A DNA stretch of 64,000 bases from Eutrophomonas brisbanensis (GCA_038141705.1 JAYQIQ010000001.1:326535-390534), one strand, 5' to 3'. Shown: positions 50,929 to 60,368, counted from the stretch's first letter. Notes: generated from the sequence alone by a model not told the origin. Made by a program: numbers and translations.

Positions 50929-52126
50929 ATGGCTATTAACATACAATCTTTATTTAGCGACATTATTGAGACTCCTGCTCAGCAAAGACAAGAAGCAACG
51001 CAGTAGGGTATGCTGAGAGAAGAAATACTGAGAAAGGGAAGCTCTGAAGGGTGTAGTTAACTGGTGGTCTTACAGGATTGGCTAGGACTCAGGCTCCTCT
51101 AGTATCTGCTTTATCTATGCAAATGCCTCAAAGACAAGAAGCTGATTTAATGGCGCAGCAAGAGTTTGCTTGGTGGATATTCAGGCTATTTCTGAATCTC
51201 AGGAAAGACAACAAACAGCAGTTCAAAATAGGTTGCTTGCTCAACAAAGAAGAGACCAAGAATTAACGTCTTTTGAATCTCAACAGAGGCTTGACCAAAT
51301 AAATCTTGAAGAGGCTGAATTTAGATTGCAGCAGCTTAAAGAGGGCGGCTCAGTAGATGAGATATTTGGAGGTCAAAATATACTTCCTAATGGAACCATT
51401 TATTATGCTTCTAAATCAGGAGACACAATAGTAAAAGACATAGATGGAAATGTACTTACAGGAGAAGAGGCTAGAAGGTCTTTGGATGAAGGCTTTGAAA
51501 TGCAGACAGAGCAGCAGAGAAACATTTATCAAGCAAGAAGGATGGGAACTCAGTCAGCACAAATTGCAGCAGATTCTTTTGAAAAATTGGTACTAATAGG
51601 GCTATGGTATCCAATCTTAGAGAAGCGGCAAGACTTGTTGAAGAGGGTGCAGCAACCACAGCCTTGGAAGAATTTTTGGAGCCACTAAATCAAGCTACAA
51701 ACTTTTTTAAAACAAGTTACTGGGGGAGCTTACTTTAGACCAGCTTAGTCAAGTTACTATGGGAGCTTTGAGCGAGAAAGAGCTTGAGCTTCTTCAAGCG
51801 ACAGCGGCTCCAAGCGGATTTGATAAGCCTGCAATTATCCAATGGTACAAAGATAAGGCGGCGGCTACAGAAAAAGCCCTTGGTATTTTGGAGAAACAAG
51901 CTATTTATTTTAGTCAGCCTGGCGCAACACCTGGTGGATGGATTGAAATACAAAGGGAAGAAAGAGAACGCCAAGCTCAAGCTGCTCCAGGGCCAGATGC
52001 TGATGCCGAAAAACAGTCAGCACTAGATAAAGTATTGGAAGAGAACCACCTTCCGAAGCACAACCAGCAGACGCTGATGAGGCGGCCTTAGAAGCGGCAA
52101 GAAGAGAAATCCTTAGAGGTAGATAA
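50929..52126 (+). CDS. Internal virion protein (frameshifted)
   Basis: Starts MAINIQSLFSDIIETPAQQR after AAGGAATTAATA. Pieces: APLVSALSMQMPQRQEADLM, AISESQERQQTAVQNRLLAQ, QQRLDQINLEEAEFRLQQLK, YASKSGDTIVKDIDGNVLTG, then ALSEKELELLQATAAPSGFD and GGWIEIQREERERQAQAA, ending ALEAARREILRGR. Long coiled-coil character with about five indels. The ALSEKELELL..I..Y..K pattern recurs in ejection proteins of podoviruses. Confidence 0.65.
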
Positions 52127-52127
52127 G

Positions 52128-53829
52128 ATGGCTGATAATTTACTGCAAGTGGCTAGAGACATACCAGAAAGGTATGTTCGTGAGCTTTCTACTGAGGATT
52201 TGAATGCTATAGCAGATGGCAGAGATGATGATGTCTCTATGTCTGGTCTTCAAATACTTATGAAGGGTAAAGAAGATTTAGGCATTGGTGAACTTCTTGA
52301 TATTGGCGGTGCTGTTGCTGGTGCTGGTACTGGTGCAGCCATAGGTTCTGCTTTTGGCCCTGTTGGAACAGTTGTTGGTGGAGTTATTGGCGGCGCAGTA
52401 GGAACATTTGCTGGAGAAGTTGCTGAAGATGTAATAGCCGACAGAGAAGTTCAATTAGGATTTCAAGAAGGCGGTGCTGCAAGAGAGGCTACTATTGGTG
52501 CTGTATTTGATACGGTTACTTTAGGCGCAGGACGAGGCATAAGAGCATATCGTGGATACAGAGCAGCAAATCCTAGTTTATCTGAGATGGGTCAAGAGTT
52601 TAGACCTATTTTAGACGTTATAGATGCTGCTCCAGACAGCCCAGCAGCACTAGCACAAGCTCAAGAATTTGCTTTAAGGTCTGGCGGCCCTTCATTGTCA
52701 CCTACAGCTACAGAATCTGCCTCAATGCTGACTCAAATTGGTAGAGAGCTTGGGGAAATGGGTATCTTTTCTTCAAAATATTTTGACGAGGACATAGCAA
52801 AACAAAAAGACGCTGTTTTAGATGCTTTTACATCTTTTTCAAATCAGGTGTAGCAAGAACGCAAACAGAACTTGAAAAGAGTTTATAACCCTAAAGTCTG
52901 CTGCTGACAAAGCAATGCACACTGTTTACGGTAGTCAACTAGATACTCTTAAAAACTTAAAATCAGCAAGAAGCTGGGTAAGCGTTGAGCCTATTGTTAA
53001 GAATTTAAGAGAGTTTTCTAAAAAATACGAATCTACCCTAGTTGTTCCATTTGAAGGCCAAGTTGTTACTTCTAGCTTAGATGAAGGTGCGGTATCTCTA
53101 ATCAATAATCTTGTCTCTGAGCTTTCTGGTTCTGTTACTGGGCGATTCGCCAAATCAAGGCTAGAAGACGTTATTAATTTAGAGAAGCGCATAAATCAAG
53201 AAATATCAAAGATGGTTCCTGGCTCAGCTTATGGTAATGGAGTTGCTAGAGGGCAGCTTAAAGAGCTTCATAAGGAAATAAGAAAAACAACTATAGGCAT
53301 GATTAGAAAAGTAGACCCCTCAATGGCTAAGATTTATCAGAGAATGCAAAGAGAGTACACGAATGGCTTGGACTTTCTTGATGAAAGAGGGATTGAAAAT
53401 CTTATAAAAAATGGAGTCAACAAAGAGGCTTATCAGGCAATAGGTAGAGACCTGCTTGGCAAGAACCAAGAAAAAGTAAAGAAACTTATGACCTTGGCAG
53501 AAAGAAGTATCTCTATGAAGGCAAGGACAAGGCCCAAGATGGATGTCCGCTCTGAAATCAATAAATTTAGAGAAAGCGTACGAGCTTCTTATCTAAAAGA
53601 AAGCAATATGGTAGAGACAAAAACTACTGGCAGGGCAGACCCAATTAGAAACATTTTCTCTGAAGATTCTGGAGCAATAACTTTATTAAGAAGCGCAGAT
53701 TCTGCTGCTGAGCAAATACCAGAGATACTAATCTCTAATGTGTCCAAGTTGTTGTCAGAGCTTCCAGAGGAAGACGTATTAGATATTAGGCAGGCAGTTT
53801 CTGACCCTAATTACAACTTCGGTCAATAG
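52128..53829 (+). CDS. DNA ejection / internal virion protein with glycine zipper (one frameshift)
   Basis: Starts MADNLLQVARDIPERYVREL. Residues about 65-105 form a glycine-zipper membrane segment (GAVAGAGTGAAIGSAFGPVG, TVVGGVIGGAVGTFAGEVAE), fit for inserting into the host envelope during infection. A break near 52850 leads to the second part, SARSWVSVEPIVKNLREFSK through MRKVDPSMAKIYQRM-type helices to ILISNVSKLLSELPEEDVLD. Joined about 565 residues. Last rightward gene before the convergent boundary. Confidence 0.7.
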
Positions 53830-53893
53830 TTTTGAGGCAGTGCGGCATCCTGGGTTCCTCCACCCTCGCCTTTGGGTGTCGTACTGACCTCTC
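53830..53893. other. Convergent late/early boundary
   Basis: Sixty-four bases between the last rightward and last leftward genes. Contains CACCC-TCGCCTTT-GGGTG, a weak hairpin without a T-run; no clear intrinsic terminator is visible. Confidence 0.5.
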
Positions 53894-54130
53894 TTAATGT
53901 AGCTCTCCGTCTATCAGTTCCTTGTATCTCATGGATATGAACATACTGAATAATTCATCTACTGTATTATTCTCCTCCATGAACTCCGAATAGTCTCTCA
54001 CCATCATCGCAAGAGTCCCAATCGCCCTCTGTTCCGTCCCCTCCAAAAAGGGTAAGTTGTTGTTCACCCACTTCGCAAGTTCGTCTGGTTCCATGGGGTC
54101 TATTTCTACAGTCTGGATTTCCCGTTTCAA
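53894..54130 (-). CDS. Small acidic phage protein
   Basis: 78 residues, MKREIQTVEIDPMEPDELAK, helical, acidic. TTG start overlapping the preceding zinc-ribbon stop (TTGA). Last gene of the leftward cluster. Unrecognised. Confidence 0.6.
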   Translation of the reverse strand: MKREIQTVEIDPMEPDELAKWVNNNLPFLEGTEQRAIGTLAMMVRDYSEFMEENNTVDELFSMFISMRYKELIDGELH

Positions 54131-54266
54131 GCCAACACACTCCGCATATCATTCTTTCGCCACTTCCCACACCAAGGACAGAAAACCCTCTAACTACAAG
54201 TTCATCTTCCCTGTCGTAGATGATTAACATCTTATTTCCACATTCACAGATTTGCTTCAAGTTCAC
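54127..54266 (-). CDS. Small zinc-ribbon protein (one frameshift)
   Basis: MNLKQICECGNKMLIIYDRE, then after one indel near 54185 VRGFCPWCGKWRKNDMRSVL. Two cysteine pairs (CECG and CPWCG) make a zinc ribbon. About 46 residues. Starts inside the NinG C-terminal codons. Confidence 0.65.
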
Positions 54267-54666
54267 GATTCTTTCTCCTCAAGTCTTTGACCATATCTTC
54301 TAGGTCAGGTCTGAAGTATTTAATCGGTTTCTTACTATCTACTAGCATCTGGTCACAGAAATCATCCCCATACATATCCCTCATGAACTTGGAGTAACCT
54401 TCCCTAACGTGAGTCCTATGCCTCATTCCATACTGGTTACATCCTTTACACTGGGGGTGTATGTTCTCTTCCATTATCTTTGTAGCCTGTTTCCCTCTCT
54501 CAATCCAGTGTCCACCCTGCATATCCTTCCAGTGGAACCACTTATTACAGGAGACACACTCTATAAAACCATTCTTATCAGCAGCCACCGCAGCCTTCAA
54601 CCTAACGTGCTTCTGTAATAACTTAGCTACGTCATCTATCAAAGCTCTAAGCGTTTTCTTCTTCAT
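54244..54666 (-). CDS. NinG-like recombination endonuclease
   Basis: 140 residues, resembling lambda NinG/Rap, which cleaves Holliday junctions. N-terminal helix LRALIDDVAKLLQKHVRLKA, zinc/HNH-like core FIECVSCNKWFHWKDMQGGH, ENIHPQCKGCNQYGMRHRTH, then a Y-rich C-terminus. All Cys pairs (CVSC, CKGC) and the GGHW histidine are present. Part of the replication/recombination cluster. Confidence 0.88.
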   Translation of the reverse strand: MKKKTLRALIDDVAKLLQKHVRLKAAVAADKNGFIECVSCNKWFHWKDMQGGHWIERGKQATKIMEENIHPQCKGCNQYGMRHRTHVREGYSKFMRDMYGDDFCDQMLVDSKKPIKYFRPDLEDMVKDLRRKNRELEANL

Positions 54667-54859
54667 AGTCTATCAACAACTCTATGTAATGCTTCGCCTT
54701 TAGTAAATCCTCAACACCGTTCTTACTCTTCCACCTTGATACATACTTAACTACGTTAGCTTCGCAGTAGCTTAAATCATTAGCCTGTATATATTCTATA
54801 GGCTGTATCTTCATTCCCTTATAATGACTGCCACCTATCTGTTTGTCTGTTGCCTTCAT
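54647..54859 (-). CDS. DUF3310 (SaV-like) protein
   Basis: 70 residues. GGSHYKGMKIQPIEYIQAND, LSYCEANVVKYVSRWKSKNG and VEDLLKAKHYIELLIDYEEE match the DUF3310 signature closely. Common in phages, proposed nucleotide-related role but not established. ATGA overlap with the previous gene. Confidence 0.92.
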   Translation of the reverse strand: MKATDKQIGGSHYKGMKIQPIEYIQANDLSYCEANVVKYVSRWKSKNGVEDLLKAKHYIELLIDYEEENA

Positions 54860-55085
54860 AAGTAATCCTGATTATCAGTGACCTCTCCCAGACGTTTCTT
54901 TTCCAAGTGTTCCGTAGCCTTCTTCATGGCTAGAATCTTTTGAGACTCGTCGTAAGTGTTCCAGTCAATAACGTCCTTGTAATATCTGCCACAACCTACA
55001 CACCAAATACTGCCAACGGTAGAAGTAGAACATACTACCTCTACAGGGATTCCTTAACCTTGGCTATACCTTCGGTAAAGGGCAT
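54856..55085 (-). CDS. Small Cys-rich phage protein (one frameshift)
   Basis: MPFTEGIAKVKESL, one indel near 55040, then VEVVCSTSTVGSIWCVGCGR, YYKDVIDWNTYDESQKILAM and a lysine-rich end. A WCVGCG zinc-binding pair is visible. Its start lies inside the preceding gene in another frame. Unrecognised beyond that. Confidence 0.6.
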
Positions 55086-55243
55086 GGGATTGGAAAGTGT
55101 TTGTTCACACATATCTCTACGGGCCTCCCGTATGTTTCTGCGAGCTTCCCACAATACGTTCTAGTGGGATTGTATTTATCTTTGGAGTGATAGATACATT
55201 GCTCACAGTGTTCAAGGATATTCAATTCGTCTAACTGTCTCAT
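55064..55243 (-). CDS. Small Cys-rich phage protein
   Basis: 59 residues, MRQLDELNILEHCEQCIYHS, with CEQC, YCGK, ICVNK and PCP cysteines that could bind a metal. ATGA overlap with the phosphoesterase stop. Unrecognised. Confidence 0.6.
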   Translation of the reverse strand: MRQLDELNILEHCEQCIYHSKDKYNPTRTYCGKLAETYGRPVEICVNKHFPIPCPLPKV

Positions 55244-56419
55244 GGTGTTACCGTAACTCTACTAATCTCGCCTTTATCTTTATGGTAAGTGATTGCTAAC
55301 GCACCTCTTTGGGAGTGTTCAAATCCCCTAGCTCCATAGGCATCTCTGGCATTTAACGTGGGGTGTCTTTCAATCACCGCACCTGAAGATTCAAATAATT
55401 CCTTCGTATGATAGTGACCAGTGGCTAGATAGATGTAATCCGTATTAGCCATCTCACCCCTGAATCTGGGTTCGGAGAAGAACTTACCCGCCAAACCTTT
55501 TATCCTAGTAAGGTGACCATGATGCCAACCTAGAAAGACTTTACCCCAAGTAAATGAGTAGTATGGGAACACACTGTTATCTACGGTGACTCTTTTATTA
55601 TTCTTAAACGCCATATTCATAACAGCCTGTAACCAGACAGAACCAGTTAAATCGTGGTTTCCCCTCACAGATAACAACGTGAACGTGCTTATGTTTATGA
55701 AGGAGCATTTCTACGGCCCTGACACAGCTTTCTATGGCGACTTGGACTAACTTAGGGTAGCGTCCATCAGAGTCAAGAACGTGCTTATTTAGGGGTGTGA
55801 CGGAAGTTAAACCGTCCCAGTGGAGGAAGTCTCCCATCTGAACGAATATAGCCTGTTCGGAGTCGGGAGTACCGTCAATCATATCAGTGAAGGCTTTTTG
55901 TAAAGTGTCTTCAGCTATCTTAATATCCCAATCCTCACCAGTCTCCTCGCTCCAGGAATAGGCTCCGATATGATAGTCAGTGATTGTATAGACTGAGCAT
56001 AGTTCTTTACTTGTTTTCTTAGGAGCTTTAACAAGGGGCCAAGGCTTTATACCTTGAGTGAGAGATTCAGTGACCTCTCGCATTATCTGTTCTTGTCTCT
56101 CGTTATCCGCTTCAGTCTTTACCCACTCAATCTTAGTGTTACCGTCTGAGTCAAAGAGAGTAGACCTACCCTTTAACTTGTACCCATCTGGTATTTCTTT
56201 TGGAGTCTTCTGCCAGCCCTTCTCAGCAGCCTTCAGTTCTACTCTTTGTTTAGCAGCCCTGACGGTACGGTCAGCAATACCAAGCTCTTTTGCTGCCGCC
56301 GCAGAAGTACCTAACTCTATCCAAGCGGATAAGAGTTCTAGCTCCCTTTCAGTTGTACAGTATTGTAGTAAATCAAGGGGTGGAGCGTTTCTCGTAGAAT
56401 GACACTCAAGTTTAGACAT
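55240..56419 (-). CDS. HTH-metallophosphoesterase fusion (one frameshift)
   Basis: About 393 residues after joining at about 55650. The N-terminus is a helix-turn-helix (CTTERELELLSAWIELGTSA, AAAKELGIADRTVRAAKQRV), followed by a linker and a calcineurin-like phosphoesterase. Its metal motifs are visible in order: TITDYHIGAYSW (D,H), FVQMGDFLHWDGLTSVTPLN (GDxxH-type), VRGNHDLTGS (GNHD), WHHGH and ATGHYHTKEL (GHxH). Substrate unknown; the DNA-binding head suggests a DNA- or regulator-linked nuclease/phosphatase. Central in the early cluster. Confidence 0.85.
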
Positions 56420-56426
56420 ATAAACC

Positions 56427-56648
56427 TCATAATCTTCTGCTTAACCACTCTCTATTAAATAAAACTAAATCTCTGTACTTATCGTCATCTGTCAGGGTGT
56501 ATCTCTTGCGACCACTCTGTTTGTATTCCATTGTCGCCTTGTATGCTTTATTTCTATTAGAACATCTATCTGAACAGAACTTAGCGTTTGCTCTCCCCCT
56601 GTCCACTATCCTGTTGCATTTTAAATATGCGCAAATCTTCTCTGACAT
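56427..56648 (-). CDS. Small zinc-finger phage protein
   Basis: 73 residues, MSEKICAYLKCNRIVDRGRA, NAKFCSDRCSNRNKAYKATM. Four cysteines (C-x4-C, C-x3-C) as in MYM/FLYWCH-like treble clefts of phage proteins, followed by a basic tail. Probably nucleic-acid binding. Confidence 0.75.
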   Translation of the reverse strand: MSEKICAYLKCNRIVDRGRANAKFCSDRCSNRNKAYKATMEYKQSGRKRYTLTDDDKYRDLVLFNREWLSRRL

Positions 56649-56730
56649 CCTCCAATACCTCCCTCAGTTCCTTTATTAAAATTATTACTTCTTCAGCTTC
56701 CTGCCCATCCAATTCTAAATTCAATCGCAT
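56581..56730 (-). CDS. Possible overlapping coiled-coil mini-protein
   Basis: 49 residues, MRLNLELDGQEAEEVIILIK then ELREVLEDVREDLRIF. Amphipathic helical heptads. It overlaps both neighbours in other frames (37 and 68 bases), so it is either a genuine overlapping gene or a chance ORF. Confidence 0.35.
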   Translation of the reverse strand: MRLNLELDGQEAEEVIILIKELREVLEDVREDLRIFKMQQDSGQGESKR

Positions 56731-56917
56731 CCCAAGGTTCTCCTGTTTCCAATGCTCTGATAGTTTTGGTAGCCCGTATCATGTCTTCCTTTTTCATCTT
56801 CCCGTACTTAGCTTTTAATAAAGCGATACTGAAGGCTTTACCTCTACCAGGCATACTTCTCTGTGTGTCTAGCATTTCCTTACTTTCAATGTATAAGGTT
56901 TCTACTTCTGCGGCCAT
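56693..56917 (-). CDS. Small phage protein, unrecognised
   Basis: 74 residues, MAAEVETLYIESKEMLDTQR, GKAFSIALLKAKYGKMKKED, helical. Starts 16 bases inside the NinB-like gene. Function unknown. Confidence 0.6.
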   Translation of the reverse strand: MAAEVETLYIESKEMLDTQRSMPGRGKAFSIALLKAKYGKMKKEDMIRATKTIRALETGEPWDAIEFRIGWAGS

Positions 56918-57299
56918 GGAATGTGTACTCCTTTATTAGACAAGGCTCTATTAACATTCTCATAAGTAGATTGAATCTCTAACGTAGTCAAGTCTGCGGT
57001 AGAGTCCTTGTCTGTTATTGCTTTCTGTATCGGCTTCCAAATATGTTCCTTTACTATTTCTGGCGAAAAAGGAATCTCCACACCTTCTTTGAAAAAGACT
57101 CAACGCTAAATCCATTCTTATTTAATTCTTCTGCCACCAATCTACAGAAGACATGAAGCGCGTTGTTCTGTTTGCCCGTTCTGGGTTTACCAAAGTCTAC
57201 ATCCCAGACAACGTAGGGCCTCTCCTCCATCAGTTCCTTAGCCTGACGGAGGAAAGTTTCCCTAGTGTGAGACGAGTTACAAATCCAAAACTGTCCCAT
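56902..57299 (-). CDS. NinB-like recombination protein (one frameshift)
   Basis: Starts MGQFWICNSSHTRETFLRQA; GKPRTGKQNNALHVFCRLVA EEL is the RTxxQNxALH signature of NinB-like ssDNA-binding recombination proteins. One base near 57088 is missing. Then VEIPFSPEIVKEHIWKPIQK, AITDKDSTADLTTLEIQSTY, ENVNRALSNKGVHIPWPQK and TAG. Its companion NinG lies in the same cluster. Confidence 0.65.
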
Positions 57300-57480
57300 C
57301 TAAGTCTCCCAATTTAACATCAAGTTCCTTGCAGATTTTGTGGAAGGTAGACAACATCATGTCCTCCCTTTCCAAAAGTTTAGAGTAGTTAGACCTGTCC
57401 ATATTGATGGCCTTTGCTACGCTATTCTTGCTCCGTTTGGACTCTTCATGCAGACGTTTTAAGAAATGTCCGTAGTGCAT
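57277..57480 (-). CDS. XRE-type helix-turn-helix regulator
   Basis: 67 residues from MHYGHFLKRLHEESKRSKNS; helices VAKAINMDRSNYSKLLERED form the HTH, then STFHKICKELDVKLGDL. Small Cro-like regulator. A frame extends to 57513, but the ATG at 57480, right after the SSB-like stop, fits operon spacing. Candidate ligand: the tandem repeats at 59921-59961. Confidence 0.75.
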   Translation of the reverse strand: MHYGHFLKRLHEESKRSKNSVAKAINMDRSNYSKLLEREDMMLSTFHKICKELDVKLGDLDGTVLDL

Positions 57481-57481
57481 C

Positions 57482-57727
57482 TTAGAATGGAATGTCATCA
57501 GAGAAGTCATCATTCAACACTGGTTGAGGAGCGGCCTGAGATTGTGCCTGCTCTTGGAAGTCACTGACCTGAAGGGACATGAACTTCCCCTTCTGTCCGT
57601 CCTTCAACCAAGCAGCTAATCGCTTCTCCTTCCCGCCCAAGGTAATCTTCCCAGTGTAGTCAGGTTGGGTTTCCTTTTCCTTTCTATCATTCTTAAATAA
57701 AACGCCTTTGTTTTCGTAATCACTCAT
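57482..57727 (-). CDS. SSB-like small protein with acidic tip
   Basis: 81 residues, MSDYENKGVLFKNDRKEKET, QPDYTGKITLGGKEKRLAAW, GKFMSLQVSDF: an OB-fold-like pattern as in DUF736-type proteins. It ends DDFSDDIPF, the DDIPF tip used by SSB proteins to recruit partners. Probably the phage ssDNA-binding protein. Confidence 0.7.
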   Translation of the reverse strand: MSDYENKGVLFKNDRKEKETQPDYTGKITLGGKEKRLAAWLKDGQKGKFMSLQVSDFQEQAQSQAAPQPVLNDDFSDDIPF

Positions 57728-58316
57728 CTGAGCCTCCAAAATGTGCTATGCGAAATTCGGAAGACTTAATCACCTCCCTCTCTCGCGTTGTAAAAACTCC
57801 ACCCTTTGACGGAGCTATCCATAGGGATGCTTTAATCTCATCCTCTAAAGTAAACCACTCCTCCGCAGCCTCAGAGAGGTTATCTAAGGCGATACCCTCT
57901 TTAATTGCTACGATACTGGAGTGATTAGAAAGAACCGCAGATACAAGCCCTCTGAGCTTCCCTGTGGCCTCTTCTACCTTCTGGTTAATGATAGCGTCAG
58001 ATACTTCATTGGCTGATGCGTACTCTGTCCCCGCCTTACCAATGTTAGCCAACGCCCTACCAATTGCTGATGTTTCACAGTTCTCAACGTGAGAAGTCTT
58101 ATTGATATTAGTTGAACCCTGAACTTCATGTGCGAGTCCAGTACCAACTATCTTCCCAGTTGAGTCCTTGATAGTCGCCTTGATGATACAGTTCTCAATA
58201 TCAGTAGATATTATGTCAGTCTCAATTGACCACCCCTCAAACCTCTCATCATTCCTAAAGTCGTTAATCCTTTCTACGACCGTAGTGTATTCCTTACCAT
58301 GAATTTTGACTGGCAT
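57720..58316 (-). CDS. Putative phage recombination / ssDNA-annealing type protein
   Basis: 198 residues. KIHGKEYTTVVERINDFRND, WSIETDIISTDIENCIIKAT, GLAHEVQGSTNINKTSHVEN, CETSAIGRALANIGKAGTEY, ASANEVSDAI. The ENCETSAIGRALA..ASA.EV pattern occurs widely in phage proteins encoded beside SSBs and resembles ERF/Rad52-like annealing proteins; I rate that link as tentative. Its end overlaps the SSB-like start. Confidence 0.6.
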   Translation of the reverse strand: MPVKIHGKEYTTVVERINDFRNDERFEGWSIETDIISTDIENCIIKATIKDSTGKIVGTGLAHEVQGSTNINKTSHVENCETSAIGRALANIGKAGTEYASANEVSDAIINQKVEEATGKLRGLVSAVLSNHSSIVAIKEGIALDNLSEAAEEWFTLEDEIKASLWIAPSKGGVFTTREREVIKSSEFRIAHFGGSDE

Positions 58317-58798
58317 TAGTGAACCTCCCTCATTTCAATCATTCCGTCCCAGCTTTCCTTCATTAGCTTTAAGAAGGTTTCTTCGGTATCGCCCATTCTT
58401 TTACAACCAAGTACAAGGTGCTTGGCTAATACGGCACATACCATAGGAAGCGAATCCTCCCAACCTCGTTTAACAACTTAACCTTCTTATCTACAACCTC
58501 AAAGCGTCCATAAACTCTTCGTACTCTCTTTCCTTCTGCAATTCATTCTCATGACAGCTCATTGATATTGTCCTCCTCTTCATCAAAAAGAATAGCCAAG
58601 CAACGAATTTTTTCCATCTCTCGACTCAGGAAATACAAGACGTTGTAGATAGTTCTACATCACGTTCTTCAAGGTCTGCTTGTATGTCGCAGAGTGCAGA
58701 CACCCAGTTAGCCTTTTTAGGATTGCGACTGAATCGTCATCATGGCTTTGGCTCTGTATTTTCCCCTTTGTGTACATATATTCGTGGATTAGAACGCA
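58317..58798 (-). other. Region of short, frame-broken leftward ORFs
   Basis: No long frame is open. Coding-like fragments on the minus strand are RGWEDSLPMVCAVLAKHLVL with KLMKESWDGMIEMREVH and a TAA next to the 58316 start, MSCHENELQKEREYEEFMDA, and RNPKKANWVSALCDIQADLE. They look like two or three small early genes with indels. Boundaries cannot be fixed. Confidence 0.5.
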
Positions 58799-58920
58799 TT
58801 ACAGTTCCTCCATCATCCGTTCTTCAATCTGAGCATCTATGGCGGCACTGCTTGGGCGTACTCATCAGCGTACTCATCCTGCCACTTCTGAAGCGTCTCC
58901 TCGCATCCCAAGTCATCCAT
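58799..58920 (-). CDS. Tiny acidic phage protein (one frameshift)
   Basis: MDDLGCEETLQKWQDEYADE YAQ, one indel, SSAAIDAQIEERMMEEL and TAA. About 40 residues. Overlaps the stop of the next upstream gene (ATGGATGA). Confidence 0.5.
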
Positions 58921-59219
58921 GTTGGTAATCAAAGTAAGATTTAAATCCCCTTTTCAAGACACCCAGTAGTCTGATGTTGGCCTGCCAATCACCATACATA
59001 GCTTTGGCTATGTCAATTTGCAGCTTCCCAATGTCATCAACATGATGCGTTAAGACTTCATCCAGGAGGTTCTCATCCTCCCTAGACATAATCTCTATCT
59101 CATCCTGCGGGTCATAATTTTTTGAACTTGGGGTATCCAATCGGACACAGTTCATACTGGTTTATATTTTCCTTGATGTATCTTTCTAGCTCTGACGTGG
59201 TGTTTTTGGTTCCTCCCAT
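58913..59219 (-). CDS. Small phage protein (one frameshift)
   Basis: Starts MGGTKNTTSELERYIKENIN, QYELCPIGYPKFKK. A T missing near 59118 breaks the frame, which resumes DPQDEIEIMSREDENLLDEV, LTHHVDDIGKLQIDIAKAMY. About 103 residues, helical, acidic. Unrecognised. Confidence 0.6.
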
Positions 59220-59261
59220 TGTTGAGTGGTCATTCTACACCTCTTTTGAGGTCGTTGACAA

Positions 59262-59908
59262 CTACATACCAAGTAATTTTTTGATTTCTTTTATGTGTTT
59301 TTGTGCGGTCTCTTTATCTGCGGGCTTATGGGGCAGGGACTCAAACTCTTTATATGCACCCCAGTCGCCTCTCTGAGCCGCTACAGCCTCTCTTAAATGC
59401 CCAAGGGTCAAAAAGCCCTTATGATTATTAGTGAGCCATACAGCGCCTCTGAGAAGCCTGTCAGGATGGTAGTCAATCAGTTGGCTCATCCAGTATGTTG
59501 AGGTAGTGGACGTTACTGGCTCGCTCACCAACCTGCTCGCCTCCAGCATGGCCCAGACTTTGGCCCAAGTCTGCTTCTGCTCCGCCGAAAAACTCAGCGT
59601 ATTGTCTTCTTCTTTCTTCGTCTTTTGTCCTGCCTGTATCAAGTCGCTCGCTGATTTCACAATCAAACTCCTCCCTTTTAGGTATCTGCAAACGTGCTTC
59701 AACGGAGCAGACCATCCACCTCGCTCTATTACTTCTTTCTTTGCGTTCACTGCTTCATTGTATCTACTTGCTATAAACTCCGCATCCTCTTGATTACATT
59801 CAAGTTTCTGGAACTCCCGATAGGCTTCCACTTTGAACCTTTAGGAAAGTAGTTCTCCAGGCTTTTCCAGAATGTCTCAAAAGTCTGTGAATATGCTTTT
59901 CGTTTCAT
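59262..59908 (-). CDS. Putative phage replication protein (one frameshift)
   Basis: Start chosen at the ATG 59908, four bases after AGGAGG: MKRKAYSQTFETFWKSLENY, FPKGSKWK. One indel near 59825, then AYREFQKLECNQEDAEFIAS, KHVCRYLKGRSLI, TYWMSQLIDYHPDRLLRGAV and LREAVAAQRGDWGAYKEFES. The FxxFWxxxPKxGSKxxAYxEF opening resembles replication-initiation proteins of phages. It lies directly downstream of the tandem operator-like repeats, first gene of this transcript. Confidence 0.6.
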
Positions 59909-59920
59909 TCATCCTCCTAA

Positions 59921-59961
59921 AAAATCCCAACTGGGAAAATAAAAATCCCAACTGGGAAAAT
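59921..59961. promoter_or_regulatory. Tandem 21-bp operator-like repeat
   Basis: Two copies of AAAATCCCAACTGGGAAAAT, with CCCAACTGGG starting at 59926 and 59947, so the period is 21 bp (two helical turns). Each core is an inverted repeat TCCCA-AC-TGGGA. Lies just upstream of the ribosome site of the replication gene; likely a repressor/activator site. Confidence 0.7.
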
Positions 59962-60244
59962 AAAACAACACGCAGACCAACACACAGGCCCAAAAAACAA
60001 CACACTCAGTCTCAAAAACACACACTATTCAAAGTTTCGGACAAAAAAATGAAAAATGTGTCCTTAACATTGTGTGCAAAGTATGCTAACCAAACAGGTT
60101 TTTCAGGCACACCTTCCCCTTTTTCCCCATGAAGCTAATCCAAAGCCCATGCCTGCTTAACAGAGTGTTTAATAACTACTTACCAAACACTGGTACTAAA
60201 TATTCCCCGCCCTTACGGGCCACTCCATCCGTTGAGTGAATCGC

Positions 60245-60260
60245 TCACCCCAATTGGGGT
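60245..60260. repeat. 16-bp perfect palindrome
   Basis: CACCCCAATTGGGGTG, a complete self-complement. Possible operator or cruciform; no other copy found by eye in the window. Confidence 0.75.
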
Positions 60261-60368
60261 GCTTCATGGGCCAAGTTGACAAGGGTGAGTCAGAGCTTGG
60301 ATTTTTTGTTTAACGTCCTGAGACTGACGATTGAGTAGGTCAACGCCAATAAACACCGCATGAGACGG

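Noticed and set aside
58850..58880. CUGAUGAG on the minus strand
   Set aside because: Part of the codons for YADEYAQ; no partner stems or GAA element.
59921..59961. CRISPR array
   Set aside because: Two abutting 21-bp repeats with no spacers; an operator is a better fit.
60320..60345. CTGACGA on the plus strand as a ribozyme core
   Set aside because: No GAA core or matching stems follow.
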